Below, in pieces: positions 34,949-47,350 of a stretch of DNA of 64,000 bases. Each line of letters opens with the position of its first letter. The stretch's first letter is position 1. The notes beneath the pieces are model-generated. The model was given only the letters and a program-made list of their open reading frames with translations, did no database searches and was not told the DNA's origin. The DNA lies in assembly GCA_933228675.1 (NCBI GenBank), contig OW121743.1, forward strand, positions 64,491,540 to 64,555,539, read 5' to 3'. This DNA is from Stomorhina lunata. Its lineage: Eukaryota > Arthropoda > Insecta > Diptera > Rhiniidae. The position numbers and the translations under genes are program-made.

Positions 34949-35741
34949 ACAAATAAGAAAGTGCTAAAGTCAGTCAAGCCCGACCATACGATACTCTTCA
35001 ACACTAAGGTCAAAGGTGTTCTTTTTCCTATATAAAGACAAATATTAGCTAAATTTTCCCATCATACAAACATTCTCAAAACTTATACATTTAAGCCGTT
35101 TCCGTCATTTGGACTTATATGAGAGCTACTGTCAAATGTGGACCCATTATCTCGAAATTTGGCAAATTGATTACAGTTACAAAAATTATGTATGCAAAAA
35201 ATAAACTCAAAATTTTCATTATCTTTAGATTTACGAGCGTTTTAGTGATTTTTTGTCTCATTTAGTGCGTTTTTAAAGAAGAGTTTATATGGGAGCTATG
35301 GTCAAATGTGGACCGATTTCAACGAAATTTGGTACAGTGATTTAAGTTTACATAAGTAGTATTTATTTTAAATTTCATGAAAAATATATTGATATTTGTG
35401 GCCAATATATCAATTCCCGGAAGTGGGACCTATGGGAGGTACCATAAATACTGGACCGATTTTGTGCCAATTTCAATAGCCATGGTCCCATTATCAAAAA
35501 AAAAATGATCCGTACCAAATTTCATGAAATTATCTTTAGAATTGCGACCTGTAGTTTGATTACAAGGTTTACATGGGGGTCCAGCCAGCCAGACGGACGG
35601 ACATCGCTAAATCCTCTCAGAAAGTGATTCTTAGCCTATTGGTATACTAAAAGATGGGTCTAAGACAAATATTTCTATGCGCTACATGCATCAGCACAAA
35701 CTTATAATACCCTTTCCACCTATGGTGGTGAAGGGTATAAA
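34949..35741 (-). repeat. mini-me-like dispersed repeat, full span
   Basis: Starts ACAAATAAGAAAGTGC and ends GTGGTGAAGGGTATAAAA. GGAC tract near 35590. First of three adjacent copies. Confidence 0.75.
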
Positions 35742-36018
35742 AATCACTAAAACGCTCGTAAATCTAAAGATAATAAAAATTTTGAGTTTATTTTTTGCAT
35801 ACATAATTTTTGTAACAACTGTAATCCATTTGCAAAAATTTCGAGATAATCGGTTCGCATTTGACCCTAGCTCTCATATAAGCGGCTTAAATGTATAAGT
35901 TTTGAGAAAAAGTTTGTATGATGCCAAAATTTAGCAAATATTTGTCTTAATACAGGAAAAATAACACCTATGACCTTAGTGGTGAAGGATATCGTATGGT
36001 CGGGCTTGACCGACTATA
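35742..36018 (+). repeat. mini-me-like repeat, distal fragment
   Basis: Only the distal third is present, from AATCACTAAAACGCTCG to GACCGACTATAGCGC then TTACTTG, fused head-on to the previous copy. Confidence 0.7.
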
Positions 36019-36032
36019 GCGCTTTCTTACTT

Positions 36033-36812
36033 GTTATACCCTTCACCACCATAGGTGGAAAGGGTATTATAAGTTTGTGCTGATGTTTGTAACGCATAGA
36101 AATATTTGTCTTAGACCCACCGTTTAGTATACCAATAGGCTTAGAATCACTTTCTGAGTCGATTTAGCGATGTCCGTCCGTCCGTCCGTCTGGCTGGACC
36201 CCCATGTAAACCTTGTAATCAAACTACAGGTCGCAATTCTAAAGATAATTCGATGAAATTTGGCACAGATAATTTTTTTGATAATGGGACCATGGCTATT
36301 GAAATCGGTCAAAATCGGTCCATTATTTATGGTACCTCCCATAGGTCCCACTTCCCGGAATTGCTATATTGGCCACAAATATCAAAAACAGATACTGCTT
36401 ATGTAAACTTAAATCACTGTACCAAATTTCGTTGAAATCGGTCCACATTTGACCATAGCTCCCATACAAACTCTTCTTCAAAAACGCACTAAATGAGACA
36501 AAAAATCACTAAAACTCTCGTAAATCTAAAGATAATGAAAATTTTGAGTTTATTTTTTGCATACATAATTTTTGTAACAACTGTAATCAATTTGCCAAAT
36601 TTCGAGATAATCGGTCTACATTTGACCCTAGCTCTCATATAAGTCCAAATGACGGAAACAGGTTGAATATATACGTTTTGAGAAAATGTTTGTATGATGG
36701 CAAAATTTAGCAAATATTTGTCTTTATACAGGAAAAATAACACCTATGACTTTAGTGGTGAAGGGTATCGTATGGCCGGGCTTGACCGACTATAGCGCTT
36801 TATTACTTGTTT
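36033..36812 (+). repeat. mini-me-like dispersed repeat, full span
   Basis: The best-preserved copy: TATACCCTTCACCACCATAG, core GAGTCGATTTAGCGATGTCC with (GTCC)4, and end CGACTATAGCGC then TTATTACTTGTT. Confidence 0.8.
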
Positions 36813-37335
36813 TTTTACTAAAACTAAAATTCTTAGTAAAGAAATTAAATATTTAGTAAAAAATTTAATTTTTATTAAAAAATTGAAATTTCAGTAAAAC
36901 TAAAATTTTTAGTAAAAAGTTAAATTTTTAGTAAAAAATTCAATTTTAATTTAAAAAAAATAATTTTCAGTAAAAATTAAATTTTTAGTTAAATGTTAAA
37001 TTTTTAATTAAAAATTTAATTTTTAATAAAAAATTTTATTTTTAATAAAAAATGTAATTTTTAGTAAAAACTAAATTTTTAGTAAAAAATTAAATATTTA
37101 TTAATAAAATTAATTTTATTAAAAAATTGAATTTATAATAAAAATGAAATTTTTAGTAAAAAATTAAATTTTTAGTAAATAATTAAGTTTTAGTAAAAAA
37201 TTTAGTTTTTTTGTAAAAAGTAAAATTTTAAGTAAAAAATTTAATTTTTAGTAAACAATTTAATTTTTAGTAAATAATTTAATTTTCAGTAAGAAATTTT
37301 ATTTTCAGTGAAAAAATTTAATTTTCAGTAAACAA
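36813..37335. repeat. AT-rich satellite, about 19-21 bp period
   Basis: About 25 degenerate units of the type TTTTTAGTAAAAAATTAAA, starting directly at the T-rich end of the preceding mini-me-like copy. Confidence 0.8.
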
Positions 37336-38255
37336 AATGACACACATTTCTTTCTAATCCAAATTTTTCCTAGACCATATTATCTCTGCAATTTAAATCT
37401 GCAAAATCCCATAGCCTGCCTGGGGACCACCCGTATCATTTGGCAAAATAAAAATCCATCAATAAAATGTCTTTTTAATTGTTTTATCCCATAAACAAAA
37501 AATTGCGATTAATGATTTACAAACACGCAATAACTTCAAAATGCTCCAAAACAGTCAACCAAACAGACATTACGCCACCACCAACGCACGAGTCACCCAA
37601 ACCGACGGCGACCAATTGTAGCAATTTTGAAACCATAAAAAGGCTGACAGACGGACGGACAGGCAGATATTTAACCACAAGCGTACAAAAATAACGACAA
37701 AACTAACAAACTATTGAATTAAAAAATAATAAATAAGAAATCTTCAAAAAGATAATCAATTTCTAGTTAAATACTATAAAAGAAGAAACTTAAAAGGGGG
37801 GATATCTTAGAGAAATAAATGCTAAAACACATCAAGTACGAAACTGCAACTAAAAGTCACTAGATCCAACTAAACAAAGAAGACAAACTATAGACATTAC
37901 AACTTCTTGGTTCTATAAAATCGACAAACGATCACTTTAGTGTCGTTTATGTTCACATTAAAAAAAATTCTTGAAAAGTCCCATCTGCTTGCAAAACGAC
38001 AAGTGAGCGATAAGACTGCAAATGAAAATTGGCATCAGTTAAAGAAATCCATTCGTATCAAATCGCTATGATTTATGACATTAATAAAACTGAAAACAGA
38101 AACTATCAAAAGCGACAAATACCAGTAAGAAAGGGATATACTGAATATAGGGAATCGGCAAGACACTAGGTATAAAGTGCAGGCAAATGCTAAAGCAATT
38201 AAATATATCTATATATAACTGTCATAAAATTCGACGGATGTATTACAGAAAGAGG
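37336..38255. other. stretch without recognised gene
   Basis: No recognisable gene. A short GACAGACGGACGGACAGGC tract at 37645-37665 is GTCY-like but without the conserved core. Confidence 0.4.
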
Positions 38256-39085
38256 GCATTATTAGTTTTTCAATGGGTTTTACTAAGACCTTACTTCTAA
38301 AAATTTATGCTTTTAACTGCCTTTGTGGCATTTTAGTGGATTCCAGAAGTGGTTTTTATATGAAAGCTATGGTCAAATATGGACCGATTCCTGTAAAATT
38401 TGATATACTGACCAATAATTGCATTAAACTTTTCTGTTCTAAATTAAGTTGTCATATCTATTACAATTGGATTTAATTTTTCAGCATTAATATGATTCCC
38501 GGGGCAGGGTTATATAGGAGGTCTAATTAAATGTGAACCGATTTCACCCATTTTCAATATAGAACTTTTTCAACATCAAAATACTTTTGTAAAGTTTTTG
38601 TCTCTCTAGTTTTTTAGTTGACGGACTTTCATTTGACGGACAGAAACCACCTTTCTTTTTGGAATTTTTGTGTTTCCGTAAGTTTTTTATATGGAAGCTA
38701 TGATCAAATGGGGACCGATTGTGACAAAATTTTGCGCACTATTATAGTTTATCAATATCGGTATTTAAATGTTTTGTAAGTGTTTTGTATGGGAGCTATG
38801 ATTAAAACCGATTTCGATGAAATTTGATATGCTGCATCATGTGAAAGATCCCTATACCAAATTTTATCATCTACCTATTATAATTTGTCATTTATTAGCG
38901 AATAAGCGATTGGCCTAGGCGAGGTTATACGGGAGCTATTAAATGTAAACCGATTTTGCCCAATTTCAGTACTAAAATTTTTCAAGAAATTTGGAATATT
39001 TTTGCCAAATTTTAGTGACCTACCTCGTCCAGGCTCCATTGTACCGGCAACACACAGAAAGACAGGCATAAAGACAGACAGATGA
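38256..39085 (-). repeat. second (GTCY)n repeat family, partial
   Basis: Reverse-oriented copy of the family at 6635-8440: it shares ATATGGACCGATTCCTGT, GGGAGCTATG phrases and the ACAGACAGATG end, and covers about half the unit. Confidence 0.6.
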
Positions 39086-41041
39086 AACCGACATTATTAA
39101 GACGAAGATGGTAAAATCTACTAAGAAATAAATAGAATTTTAAAATCGGTAATTCAGAAATGACAGTACTAATGATTAAGTGGATCTGATGATTGTCAAA
39201 ATTGAAATAATATATCTTAAGGACTTAGGGCAGTCGAAAAAGAGATTAGAGAATGCAGAATATGATATTACTAATGTCAATGACAGGCTAATGGCAATAA
39301 AACTTAAGACTAAAGCTCGAAATTTGATAATTATCAATGTCTACGCTCCTACTGGAATCCAATCTGTAAACGACAACGACGAATTTAACGATGTATTAAG
39401 CAGTTGAATGAAAAGAAATAAACATAATTGTGATATTACCATGATACTGGGCGACTTAAACGCCAAGGTAGGTTTAAACAACGCCGGTTTGGAACACTAC
39501 ATTGAAACGACAACGGGGAAAGATTAATTGAACTATGCTGTGAGAGCAAATTTGTTGTAGGTAGCTCTATTTTTTCTCATAAGCTCCACCATAAAATAAT
39601 TTGGATATCGCCAAACGGCGTTACTAAAAACCAAATTGATCATATTTTGATCAACTCTAAGTGACTATCATCTTTACTTGATGTATGCTCGAGGCGCGGA
39701 GCAGATATAAACAGCGACTTAGTTATATCTAAAGTTCGATTGAGAGTAGCGGCTCTAAAATCTGAAATGGCAAAAGCCGATAGGAAAATTGATGTTGGGA
39801 AATTGGAATCGGAACGACTTCGAAATGTCTTTATTATCTTTATGTTGTTAACAACAACGGCGCTAATATAAACGAAATTGCAAGGTGTGTCAATCAAACC
39901 TACAATGAAGTTGGTCAACAAACTTTAGGATTCAAAGACCATGCATGGAAAGTTTGGCTCACCCAAGCAACATGGGACCTGGTTGAACAACCTAAAATCT
40001 TAAAAAAAATACAATTTTAAATGCAAACGTGGAGGTTGAAGTGCTCAGTACAACATACCGTGACCTGTCCAACAGAATAAAAAGGTCTGCATGGTGGGAC
40101 AAGAGAATGTGTATAGATGAACAAGCGAGCCAAGCTAAGTCAGCTGCAAGTAAAGGCGACATGAGGACCTTATAAAATATATCAAGGGCTTTGTATGGCA
40201 AACCTACCTACACCAACAGTCCCATACTGACTAGTAGCGGTAAAGTTCTCTCAACCCCGGATGAACAATTAATACGCTGGATGAAACACTTCCAGTAAAC
40301 CTTCAACCAATCCTATTGGATTAGAAGCACTGACGGAAGTGCAAAATGAAACCAGCCATGACAGTTTATTCAATGGAATTTCATACAGCCAACCAAGAAT
40401 ACAAGAAGTGAAAAATGCCATTAAAAGCCTTAAGCGCAACAAGGCCTTGGGCAATGACAATATCTCAGCTGTAATACATTTATGTGATGCTAAAGAATCG
40501 GCGAGACTGTAGCACCCATTTGTGCGTAAAATATGGGAAGAAGAAGCTCTAACAACCTCCTGGAATGAAGATATACTAGTCAAATACCAAAATAAGGGTG
40601 ACTCCAAAGACTGCAATAACTACAGGGGTATAACACTTCTTCCAAAACCGAGCAAAATACTAAGTCGACTAATTTTGAATAGAACGTCTGAAGCAGTTTT
40701 CGAAACTCTCCGCGAAAGTCAGTTTGGGTTCCGAGAGAATCGATCTTGTGTTGATCTAATTAATATCGTAAGAATAGTACTGGAGCAATGTCATGAATTC
40801 CACACCTCCATTTACCTTACGTTTATCGACTTTATGAAAGCTTCGACAGTGTCAATAGGAGATATCTATGGAGAGTTTTAGAAAACCGTAACATGTCAAC
40901 GAAAATTCTGAACAAAATTCGGCCAATCCGGTCGAAGTTACTATTGGAGTAAGATAAGGATGTATTTCGTCACCAATACTTTTTGTCCTTTGTCGTCGAC
41001 AGTATAATGCGCACGACCCTGAATGGTAGGCGTGGTATTCG

Positions 41042-41382
41042 GAACAAATCGTCTGTAGTTCGTGCATAGCCCTAGGAAGCTGCGTAATTCATGGAGATTT
41101 GTTGGTTGCGGCCAGTCTTTGATAGCTCGTATTTTGTCCTCATCAGTCGCTATGTCATTTTCAGTCTTTCCGGAACAACGCACATTTCTTGGCACTTAAG
41201 GTGAGACCAGCCTCCGCAATGCATTTAAGGACTTCCTCCAGATTCTTCAAATGTTCATCGAAGGTTCTTCCCATGACGATGATGTCGTCAAGGTACACCA
41301 AACAAGTTTTCCACTGAAGTCCTTTCAATACTCGTTCCATTAGACGTTCGAAAGTAGCGGGGCGTTGGACACCCTTTAAACA
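41042..41382 (-). pseudogene. Ty3/gypsy reverse transcriptase fragment nested in RTE-like RT
   Basis: The minus strand reads RPATFERLMERVLKGLQW, then the RT catalytic motif CLVYLDDIIVMG, LEEVLKCIAEAGLTL, and after a small deletion and frameshift DEDKIRAIKDWPQPTN with LRSFLGLCTNYRRFVPN. This is the palm/thumb region of an LTR-retrotransposon polymerase of the Ty3/gypsy type. It is about 340 bp, has no LTR, and lies exactly between two adjoining parts of the RTE-like RT, just before that protein's YADD motif. The fragment is a dead piece, probably filler DNA. Confidence 0.85.
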
Positions 41383-41460
41383 GATCGAGGGCTTGGAATA
41401 CGCTGATGACATATATTTTCTAAGCCAAAGCTCAGGTCACCTTCAAGAAAACACTAGTCC

Positions 41461-41502
41461 TATTACTGTTGAATCTCGGCTAGCTGAGATTCAACAGTAA
41501 TA
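41461..41502. repeat. 17-bp perfect hairpin inside RTE-like RT
   Basis: The left arm TATTACTGTTGAATCTC and right arm GAGATTCAACAGTAATA pair perfectly around the 8-nt loop GGCTAGCT. The right arm replaces sequence expected to continue the RT. Confidence 0.88.
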
Positions 41503-42326
41503 GATCAAGACAAAGATTATGTCTGGAGGCTATGGCGCAAACCCGTCACCACACATCAATGTGTATAACGAGGATATTGGATGTGTAGGCACCTTAAATT
41601 ATCTTAGTAGTTTGGTATCCAGAAAAGGTAGCGCCGATGAGGATATTGAATCGCTTATTAATAAGGAAAAATTTGCATTCGGCTATATAGAAATCTGGGC
41701 AAATATCAACAACAACTAAGTCACGAATATATAACTCGAATGTCAAGTCTATCTTGTAGTACGGTTGCGAAACTTAGAATCGCACAAATGCCGTCGATAA
41801 GCGCCTACAAACCTTTGCAAACAAATGTTTGCGGCAAATCCTTAATATATGGTGGCCAAATCGCATAAGAAATGAAGATCTACTAAATGCTACAAACCAG
41901 ATCCCTTCTTCTATAGAGGTATGTCAACGGAAATGGCGATGGATAGGCCACACACTTCGAAAGCCAAATACCAACTTTGCTCAACAATCGCTTCGTTGGA
42001 ATTCACAAGGAAGCGGCCGTCGTGTTGGTGTACCTGCTACAACGCGGAGAAGGTCAATTGATGCGGAATTACAAGCAGCAAACTATTCATGGAATGATGT
42101 ATGCCTAACATCTCGCAATAAAGTTCGATATAAAAGGATGGTTGAGGCCCTATGCTCTACAAGAGTCAAGGATAACAGAAGAAGAAGATGAAGTTCAGTA
42201 ACATAGAACTAATCATACAAAACATGATATTACTAATGCCAAAGTAGATCCAACTGTTGTCAAAACTTCTATACCTTCTTCCTTATATCAATTATCTTTT
42301 TAAATTTAAATATTTAAAAATACATA

Positions 42327-42925
42327 CCCAACAAGCATTTTTTTTAATTTTAATCAAATATGAGTATTTTTTGACTCCATTGCACGATTAAAAAATCATT
42401 TATGATATCACTTATGAGTCAAAAATGATTTTTTGTGTGAGAAAATAATACCCCTCATGCGACTCTTCAGAAAGAATCTTTAATGACTCATTTTTCTGAA
42501 CTAACATGATTACATTATGACTGCACATTTTGCTAGAGTTGTTAAAAAAAATTGCAGCGCAACGTCATTTCTTTTCATTTTGCTAATTGAAATTGATGTT
42601 GCCGAGACCGAGGATCGAATTCAGTCTGAGTAAAATAATATATGTTAAGCTTAGTAGTCGATGTGCTAAGCCACATCACCCGCGATAAGTCATAAGTCTT
42701 TTTGTGGCCTGTTTAAATCACCATAAAAACAATTATATTATAATCATTTGCGTGATTATATTATGATTACGCACATCTTTCAAGATTTGTTTGTGCTATT
42801 TTAAACTTGTCGCTTGCTAAGCGTTTCTATGAGTCTTTTTGTAAACTTTTTTGATCACCAAGCTAATTAATCAGTTTTTGGTCATCTAAAGGAATTCTAA
42901 ATGACTCATTTTGCTGATATTATTT
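42327..42925. mobile_element. TIR family B, copy 2
   Basis: Left terminus CCCAACAAGCATTTT; internal order as in the other copies; the right end decays into an ATT-rich microsatellite near 42925 without a recognisable terminus. Confidence 0.7.
42600..42680 (-). other. tRNA-like Pol III module (family B copy 2)
   Basis: The minus strand has TGATGTGGCTTAGCAC (box A half, with a deletion in the D-loop), TTCGATCCTCGG and 3' TCTCGGCA. It matches the block in copies 1 and 3. Confidence 0.5.
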
Positions 42926-44724
42926 TTATTATTATTATATAATTTCTTTAAGTTTATTCTTCAAATCTTAGCATCAGGTTCGAACCAACCAGATGTAGCG
43001 TATCATTACGAATCAATTCCAATAAACAATAAATTCCCCTTGCCATTTATTTCTTATTTCACTTTTAATATATTGATCGTCACATTTAGGTAAACAATTC
43101 GTTGGCGATCAACAAAACAATAATTCAAATTTAGAAAAATTTTATAGTAGACAAGGGAAAATCCGATAAAACAAGTAGTACGAGTATTAAGATTCCTCCA
43201 ACAAATAAACTAACAATTAAGAACAAGATTTTAAACATTCTAAATGCTAAATGCGACAAAATATAATGACGAGGACGAAACTGACGCTGACGTTGACGAC
43301 GCAACGTCAACAACGATCATTGGAAATGTCGTAAAAACTCGTGTAAACAAAATGAGTTTTTGTTGACAAGCAACAACATTTTATCAGCTTCCAGCAATTA
43401 TTCAATTTTCGAAATGAAAATTGAAAATTACTCGAGTGCTTACAAAAAGAAGGCAATTTTCACTCCCTCCCCACCCAAAAATAAAACACTTTAAATGGCT
43501 TAAATATTAAAGGGGGAAGTTTGGGCTGGTATGAATGATTTGGAATTTGTATAAATTACGATGGCACCATAAAGATCATGTCTGTGTTTTGTTATTATTT
43601 GTCACCTCGTTACATATTTTGTAAACATATTTTGAGCAAATGACGAGGCACGAGCTGTAAATGTTTTACGATAGCAGGGGCAAAAAACACTAATCTAATT
43701 TGTATACTTTGGTACCTACTAAAATAAACAACACCCAAAGAGTTTTATCTGCTGCAGCACACGACATCGGGTAGCTTCCTAAATGGATGTAAAACAAATG
43801 TACTGAAAAAAAAACCTGCCATAAACAAAACTATTATGCCTTAGCTTCCATTCTACACAAAAACCCCAATCCCTGATAGTTCTTTCTTTTAGTCAATTTG
43901 TTTTTAACATCCTCCTAAATTGTTTGTCGTCATCGTCGTCTCCCTCTAGAATGGAATTTTGTCAGCCTTTAACAGCAGAAATTATTGATGAAAAAAACTA
44001 AATTTAAAAAGCAAATCTAGCAAGTGTTGATGTCTTCAATTAGACAATCTTCAGCAATTGCTTTATGCTCGTGCTAGTTCACATTTTATTCGAAATTAGT
44101 TTGTAAAAGGGGGGACCATGTGTTTTTTTTTTTTTTGGGCAGGGGTTTTTGGGGGAACAAGTGAAAGTCTTCTGTTTAATTTTTTTATTTTTGTATGTGA
44201 CTCTAATTCAATTAGTTGCATTTTACTGGCTGCATTGCCAAAGTTTATTTCAAAAATTTTTGTTTTAGTTTTTGTCTTGAGTTGATAGTTTTATGTGCCT
44301 AAAGTGCACCACAAAAATGTTTTATGACAAACAACACAAAAAGACAGACGGATGGTCGGACAGACCATCGCCTTTTTTTCAAAAATATTAAATATTTTTG
44401 TTTGAAAAGTCGTATTTTTTCAATCATAAAAATATCACAGAATATGAGAACAGTGGGATACATTGGGAAAACAATGGGTACGTAACTTTAATATCAAGTA
44501 GCAATCCGAAATTATTAGCAATATACCGAAATTCCCGTAGTATGGCTCTATTTAGTAGTCCCTCTAGTAGTCTTTTAGAACCTTGATATTTTTTATTTAA
44601 ATATCTAATACTCTAATATTTAATGAAAACTATCTAAAACTATTTGGCATAGACACAACGGCATTAAGCTTTTATGTAAAGCTTTAGAAAAGCTTAACCC
44701 TCCGTCAAAATTTAGAGCGGAACC
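42926..44724. other. stretch without recognised gene
   Basis: AT-rich, no domain-bearing ORF and no termini. A GACAGACGGATGGTCGGAC tract is at 44343. Confidence 0.4.
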
Positions 44725-44970
44725 GTTCAGCTCTACAGCACAATATGCAAACTTTTACAAAAGAGCTTTTGAGCTTTCGCACCGACAGACTATGTATGAG
44801 CGAGACGCAACTATGTTTGCACAGTCAGTGCTGTCAGATTAGAATATTTTGCTCGATTTTATGAAGAATGTTCGAATATAAAAAGAAAAATGTAAATCAA
44901 ATAACACTAGCCGTAAAAACTTTCAAAGTTGTTTACCACAAATATTAATGTATGTGTTTTTGGACAGGTC
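44725..44970 (+). repeat. dispersed repeat, copy 2 of 3
   Basis: Matches copy 1 (23605) and copy 3 (46655). It sits at the left border of an AAAGCTTTT-rich array. Confidence 0.6.
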
Positions 44971-46654
44971 AGGTTTAGAGCATTAAAAACTGAAATTATT
45001 TATGTTTAAAGCTTTAAGATTAAATTTAATGTTTCTAAAGCTCGGTAATATCTAAAATTGCATAAATTAAACTTGCTAAAGAGTATCGTTTGAAATTTTA
45101 ACTTTCAAAAGCTCTAAAATTGAAATAAAGAAAATGTAAAGCTTTTCCGATTTAAATAAGTTAAAACTAAATTGGCAAAACGCTATCACTGAAATTTTTA
45201 ATCGTTTTCATTAACTCTCAACTGTTGAAATTTTGAATTCTCAAATTTTCTTAAATAGCTCTTCTACTGAAATTTTGTATCCTCAAAATTAAAGCTTCAG
45301 TATTTAAAACTAGATTTAAACCTTAACCAAATAATTAAAGTTTTGCTAAAACACTCGTCAAAATTATCTAAAACTTCTTGACTTAAACATAAAACTACAA
45401 AGCTTTTCTTTCTAAAGCTAAATATTGGAATGAAGAAAATATAAAGCTCTTCTACTGAAATTATAATTCTTCAGAGATTTATATTTATAGTGTTACAACT
45501 CAATTGCACTCAACTATTGAAATTTTGTATCCTCAAAGGGTTAAGCTTTTCAATTTAGTGTGTGCAAAGCTTTACTATAAAATCTTGATTATAAAATGTG
45601 TAACTGTGGATGTAACCTAAAGCTCTTAGATTGCAGTTCGCATTATTTATTACCATTTCTTTTAAAGCTCAAAATTTTAAATCGAAAATGCGTAAAGCTA
45701 TTCGATCGAATCCTAAAGCTCTTAGATTGCAATTCGTTTATTTGCTACAATTTCTTCTTATGTTCAAAATGTTAAATCGAAAACGCATAAAGCTTTTCGA
45801 TTGAAACCTAAACATTCTAAAGCTCTAATATTGAATTTAGAAAATACAAAGGTTTTCCAACTAAAATAATTTAAACCCTAATAGCCAAAGCTCTTCCGCT
45901 GAAATTTTGAAACTTTAGAGTTCTATTACTGAAATTCTAAAAAGTTCTTTTACACACAACAAATTAAATTTTTTATCCTCACAGTTTAAAGCTTTTCAGT
46001 TTAGTATGTCCAAAGCTTCACGAATAAAATCTAGATTATTTTAAGTGTCTCTTCTGAAAATTATATAAAACTTCTCGATTGAAACTAAAGCTTTTCTATT
46101 GCAATCCGGAACATCTTCTAAAATTCCTTTCTAAAGTTCAGAAATTGAAATCCAAAATGTCTAAATCGTCTCGCTCGAAACCTAAACTTTCCCAGGCTCT
46201 AAATTGAAGAAAATGTCAAGTTTTTTTCGACTCAAACAAGTAAAGTTTAAATAGCCAAATTTATTCTGCTACATTTTTAAAACTTAAGAACTTGATGTAG
46301 TACATAATTCCTCTATTCAACCTAAAGCTCTAAAATTGCAAATCGAATTATTTTCTAATATTTTTTTTTCTAAAGTTCCCAAATTGAAATCAGAAATGTC
46401 TAAACGATCGATTGAAAACTAAACTTTCTAAACTCTAAATTAAAGAAAATATGTATAGAAAATATAAAGCTTTTCTAATTCATATAAGGTAAACCCTAAT
46501 AGCAGAAGCTCTTTTGCTATTTTAAAATGTCAGGGTTCTATTATTAAAGATCTAAAAGTCCAATTCCAATCAACTATTGGAATATTGTATCCTCGAAGTC
46601 TAAAGCTTTTAAATATAGTGCATCCGAAGCTTTACTTTTAAAATCAAGATAATT
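44971..46654. repeat. degenerate AAAGCTTTT-rich array
   Basis: Short phrases such as AAAGCTTTTC, TAAAGCTCT, CTACTGAAATTTTG and TCGATTGAAACC recur at irregular spacing, suggesting an old diverged tandem array. It is bordered on both sides by direct copies of the dispersed repeat. Confidence 0.6.
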
Positions 46655-46920
46655 CAAAGCACAATGTGCTTTACGAAAAGAGCTTTTGAGTTTCACACCG
46701 ACACACTATGTATGAGCGAGAGACAACTATGTTTGTCCCTTTCACACTTACATAAAATTGTCTTTACAAAGTCAGTGTCTTTTTAAAGTCAGTGCTGACA
46801 GATTAGAATTTTTTGCTCGATTAAATGAAGACAAATGAAAATCTGGCAACACTGACCATTAGAGCTTTCAAAGCTGTAAATATTAATGCAATTATTAATG
46901 CATGGATAGTCGATATCGGG
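46655..46920 (+). repeat. dispersed repeat, copy 3 of 3
   Basis: Same orientation as copy 2, about 1.93 kb downstream. It contains the phrases TTTTTTGCTCGATT and GAGCTTTCAAAGCTGT. Confidence 0.6.
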
Positions 46921-47350
46921 AACGTTAAAATGAAATTTGAATTGTGTTGTTTAGCTATTTTTAAAGTTTGAATTTTTTAAATTTCATCGCCAAAAAGCTT
47001 CTGAATTAAAACCTAAGCTATCTAAAGTTTTTCGATTGAAATTCTTCATATTAAAAGCTTCTCGTTTGAAAAGTTTTTCACGCTATGAATCAAATTTTGG
47101 CTCTAAAAATCGGACATATTTAAAGTTACTTATTTGATATCCAAATTTTTGTAAGCTTTTTAATTTCAAAGTAAACTGTTAAAAGCTTTTCTATGAAACT
47201 TGAAAATAAAAAAGTTTCACGTTCAAAATCAAAAGCTTTTTCAGCTTTTCAAAAGCATATGTATATAATATAATTAAAATCTATATAATTAAAATCTAAG
47301 CTTTTCAAAGGCATTTGAAATTAGAATTCTCAAAATCTTTCAGACTTTCG
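46921..47350. repeat. continuation of AAAGCTTTT-rich degenerate repeat
   Basis: The same vocabulary (AAAAGCTTTT, AGCTTTTC) continues past copy 3 and fades near 47350. Confidence 0.5.

Larger units (their letters stand above)
39160..42191 (+). pseudogene. RTE-like non-LTR retrotransposon, near full ORF but broken
   Basis: Domains run in the usual order. The AP-type endonuclease (about 39180-39770) shows IIINVYAPTG, ILGDLNAKVG, WISPNGVTKNQIDHILIN and RGADINSD. A linker follows. RT (about 40380-41450) shows NKALGNDNISAV, NYRGITLLP, ESQFGFRENRSC and the catalytic LEYADDIYFLS near 41391. The C-terminal tail (about 41829-42191) has RKWRWIGHTLRK and ends RVKDNRRRR-stop. This order and the tail are typical of RTE/BovB-type elements. 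Many stops and frameshifts, plus an embedded gypsy fragment (41042-41382), make it non-functional. It would have encoded endonuclease and reverse transcriptase for target-primed integration. RTE clade is my best reading. Confidence 0.85.

Noticed and set aside
40941..41195. 84-codon minus-strand ORF as one protein
   Set aside because: Only the part matching gypsy RT is real homology; the C-terminal 30 or so codons are the antisense of the RTE-like RT beyond the fragment junction.
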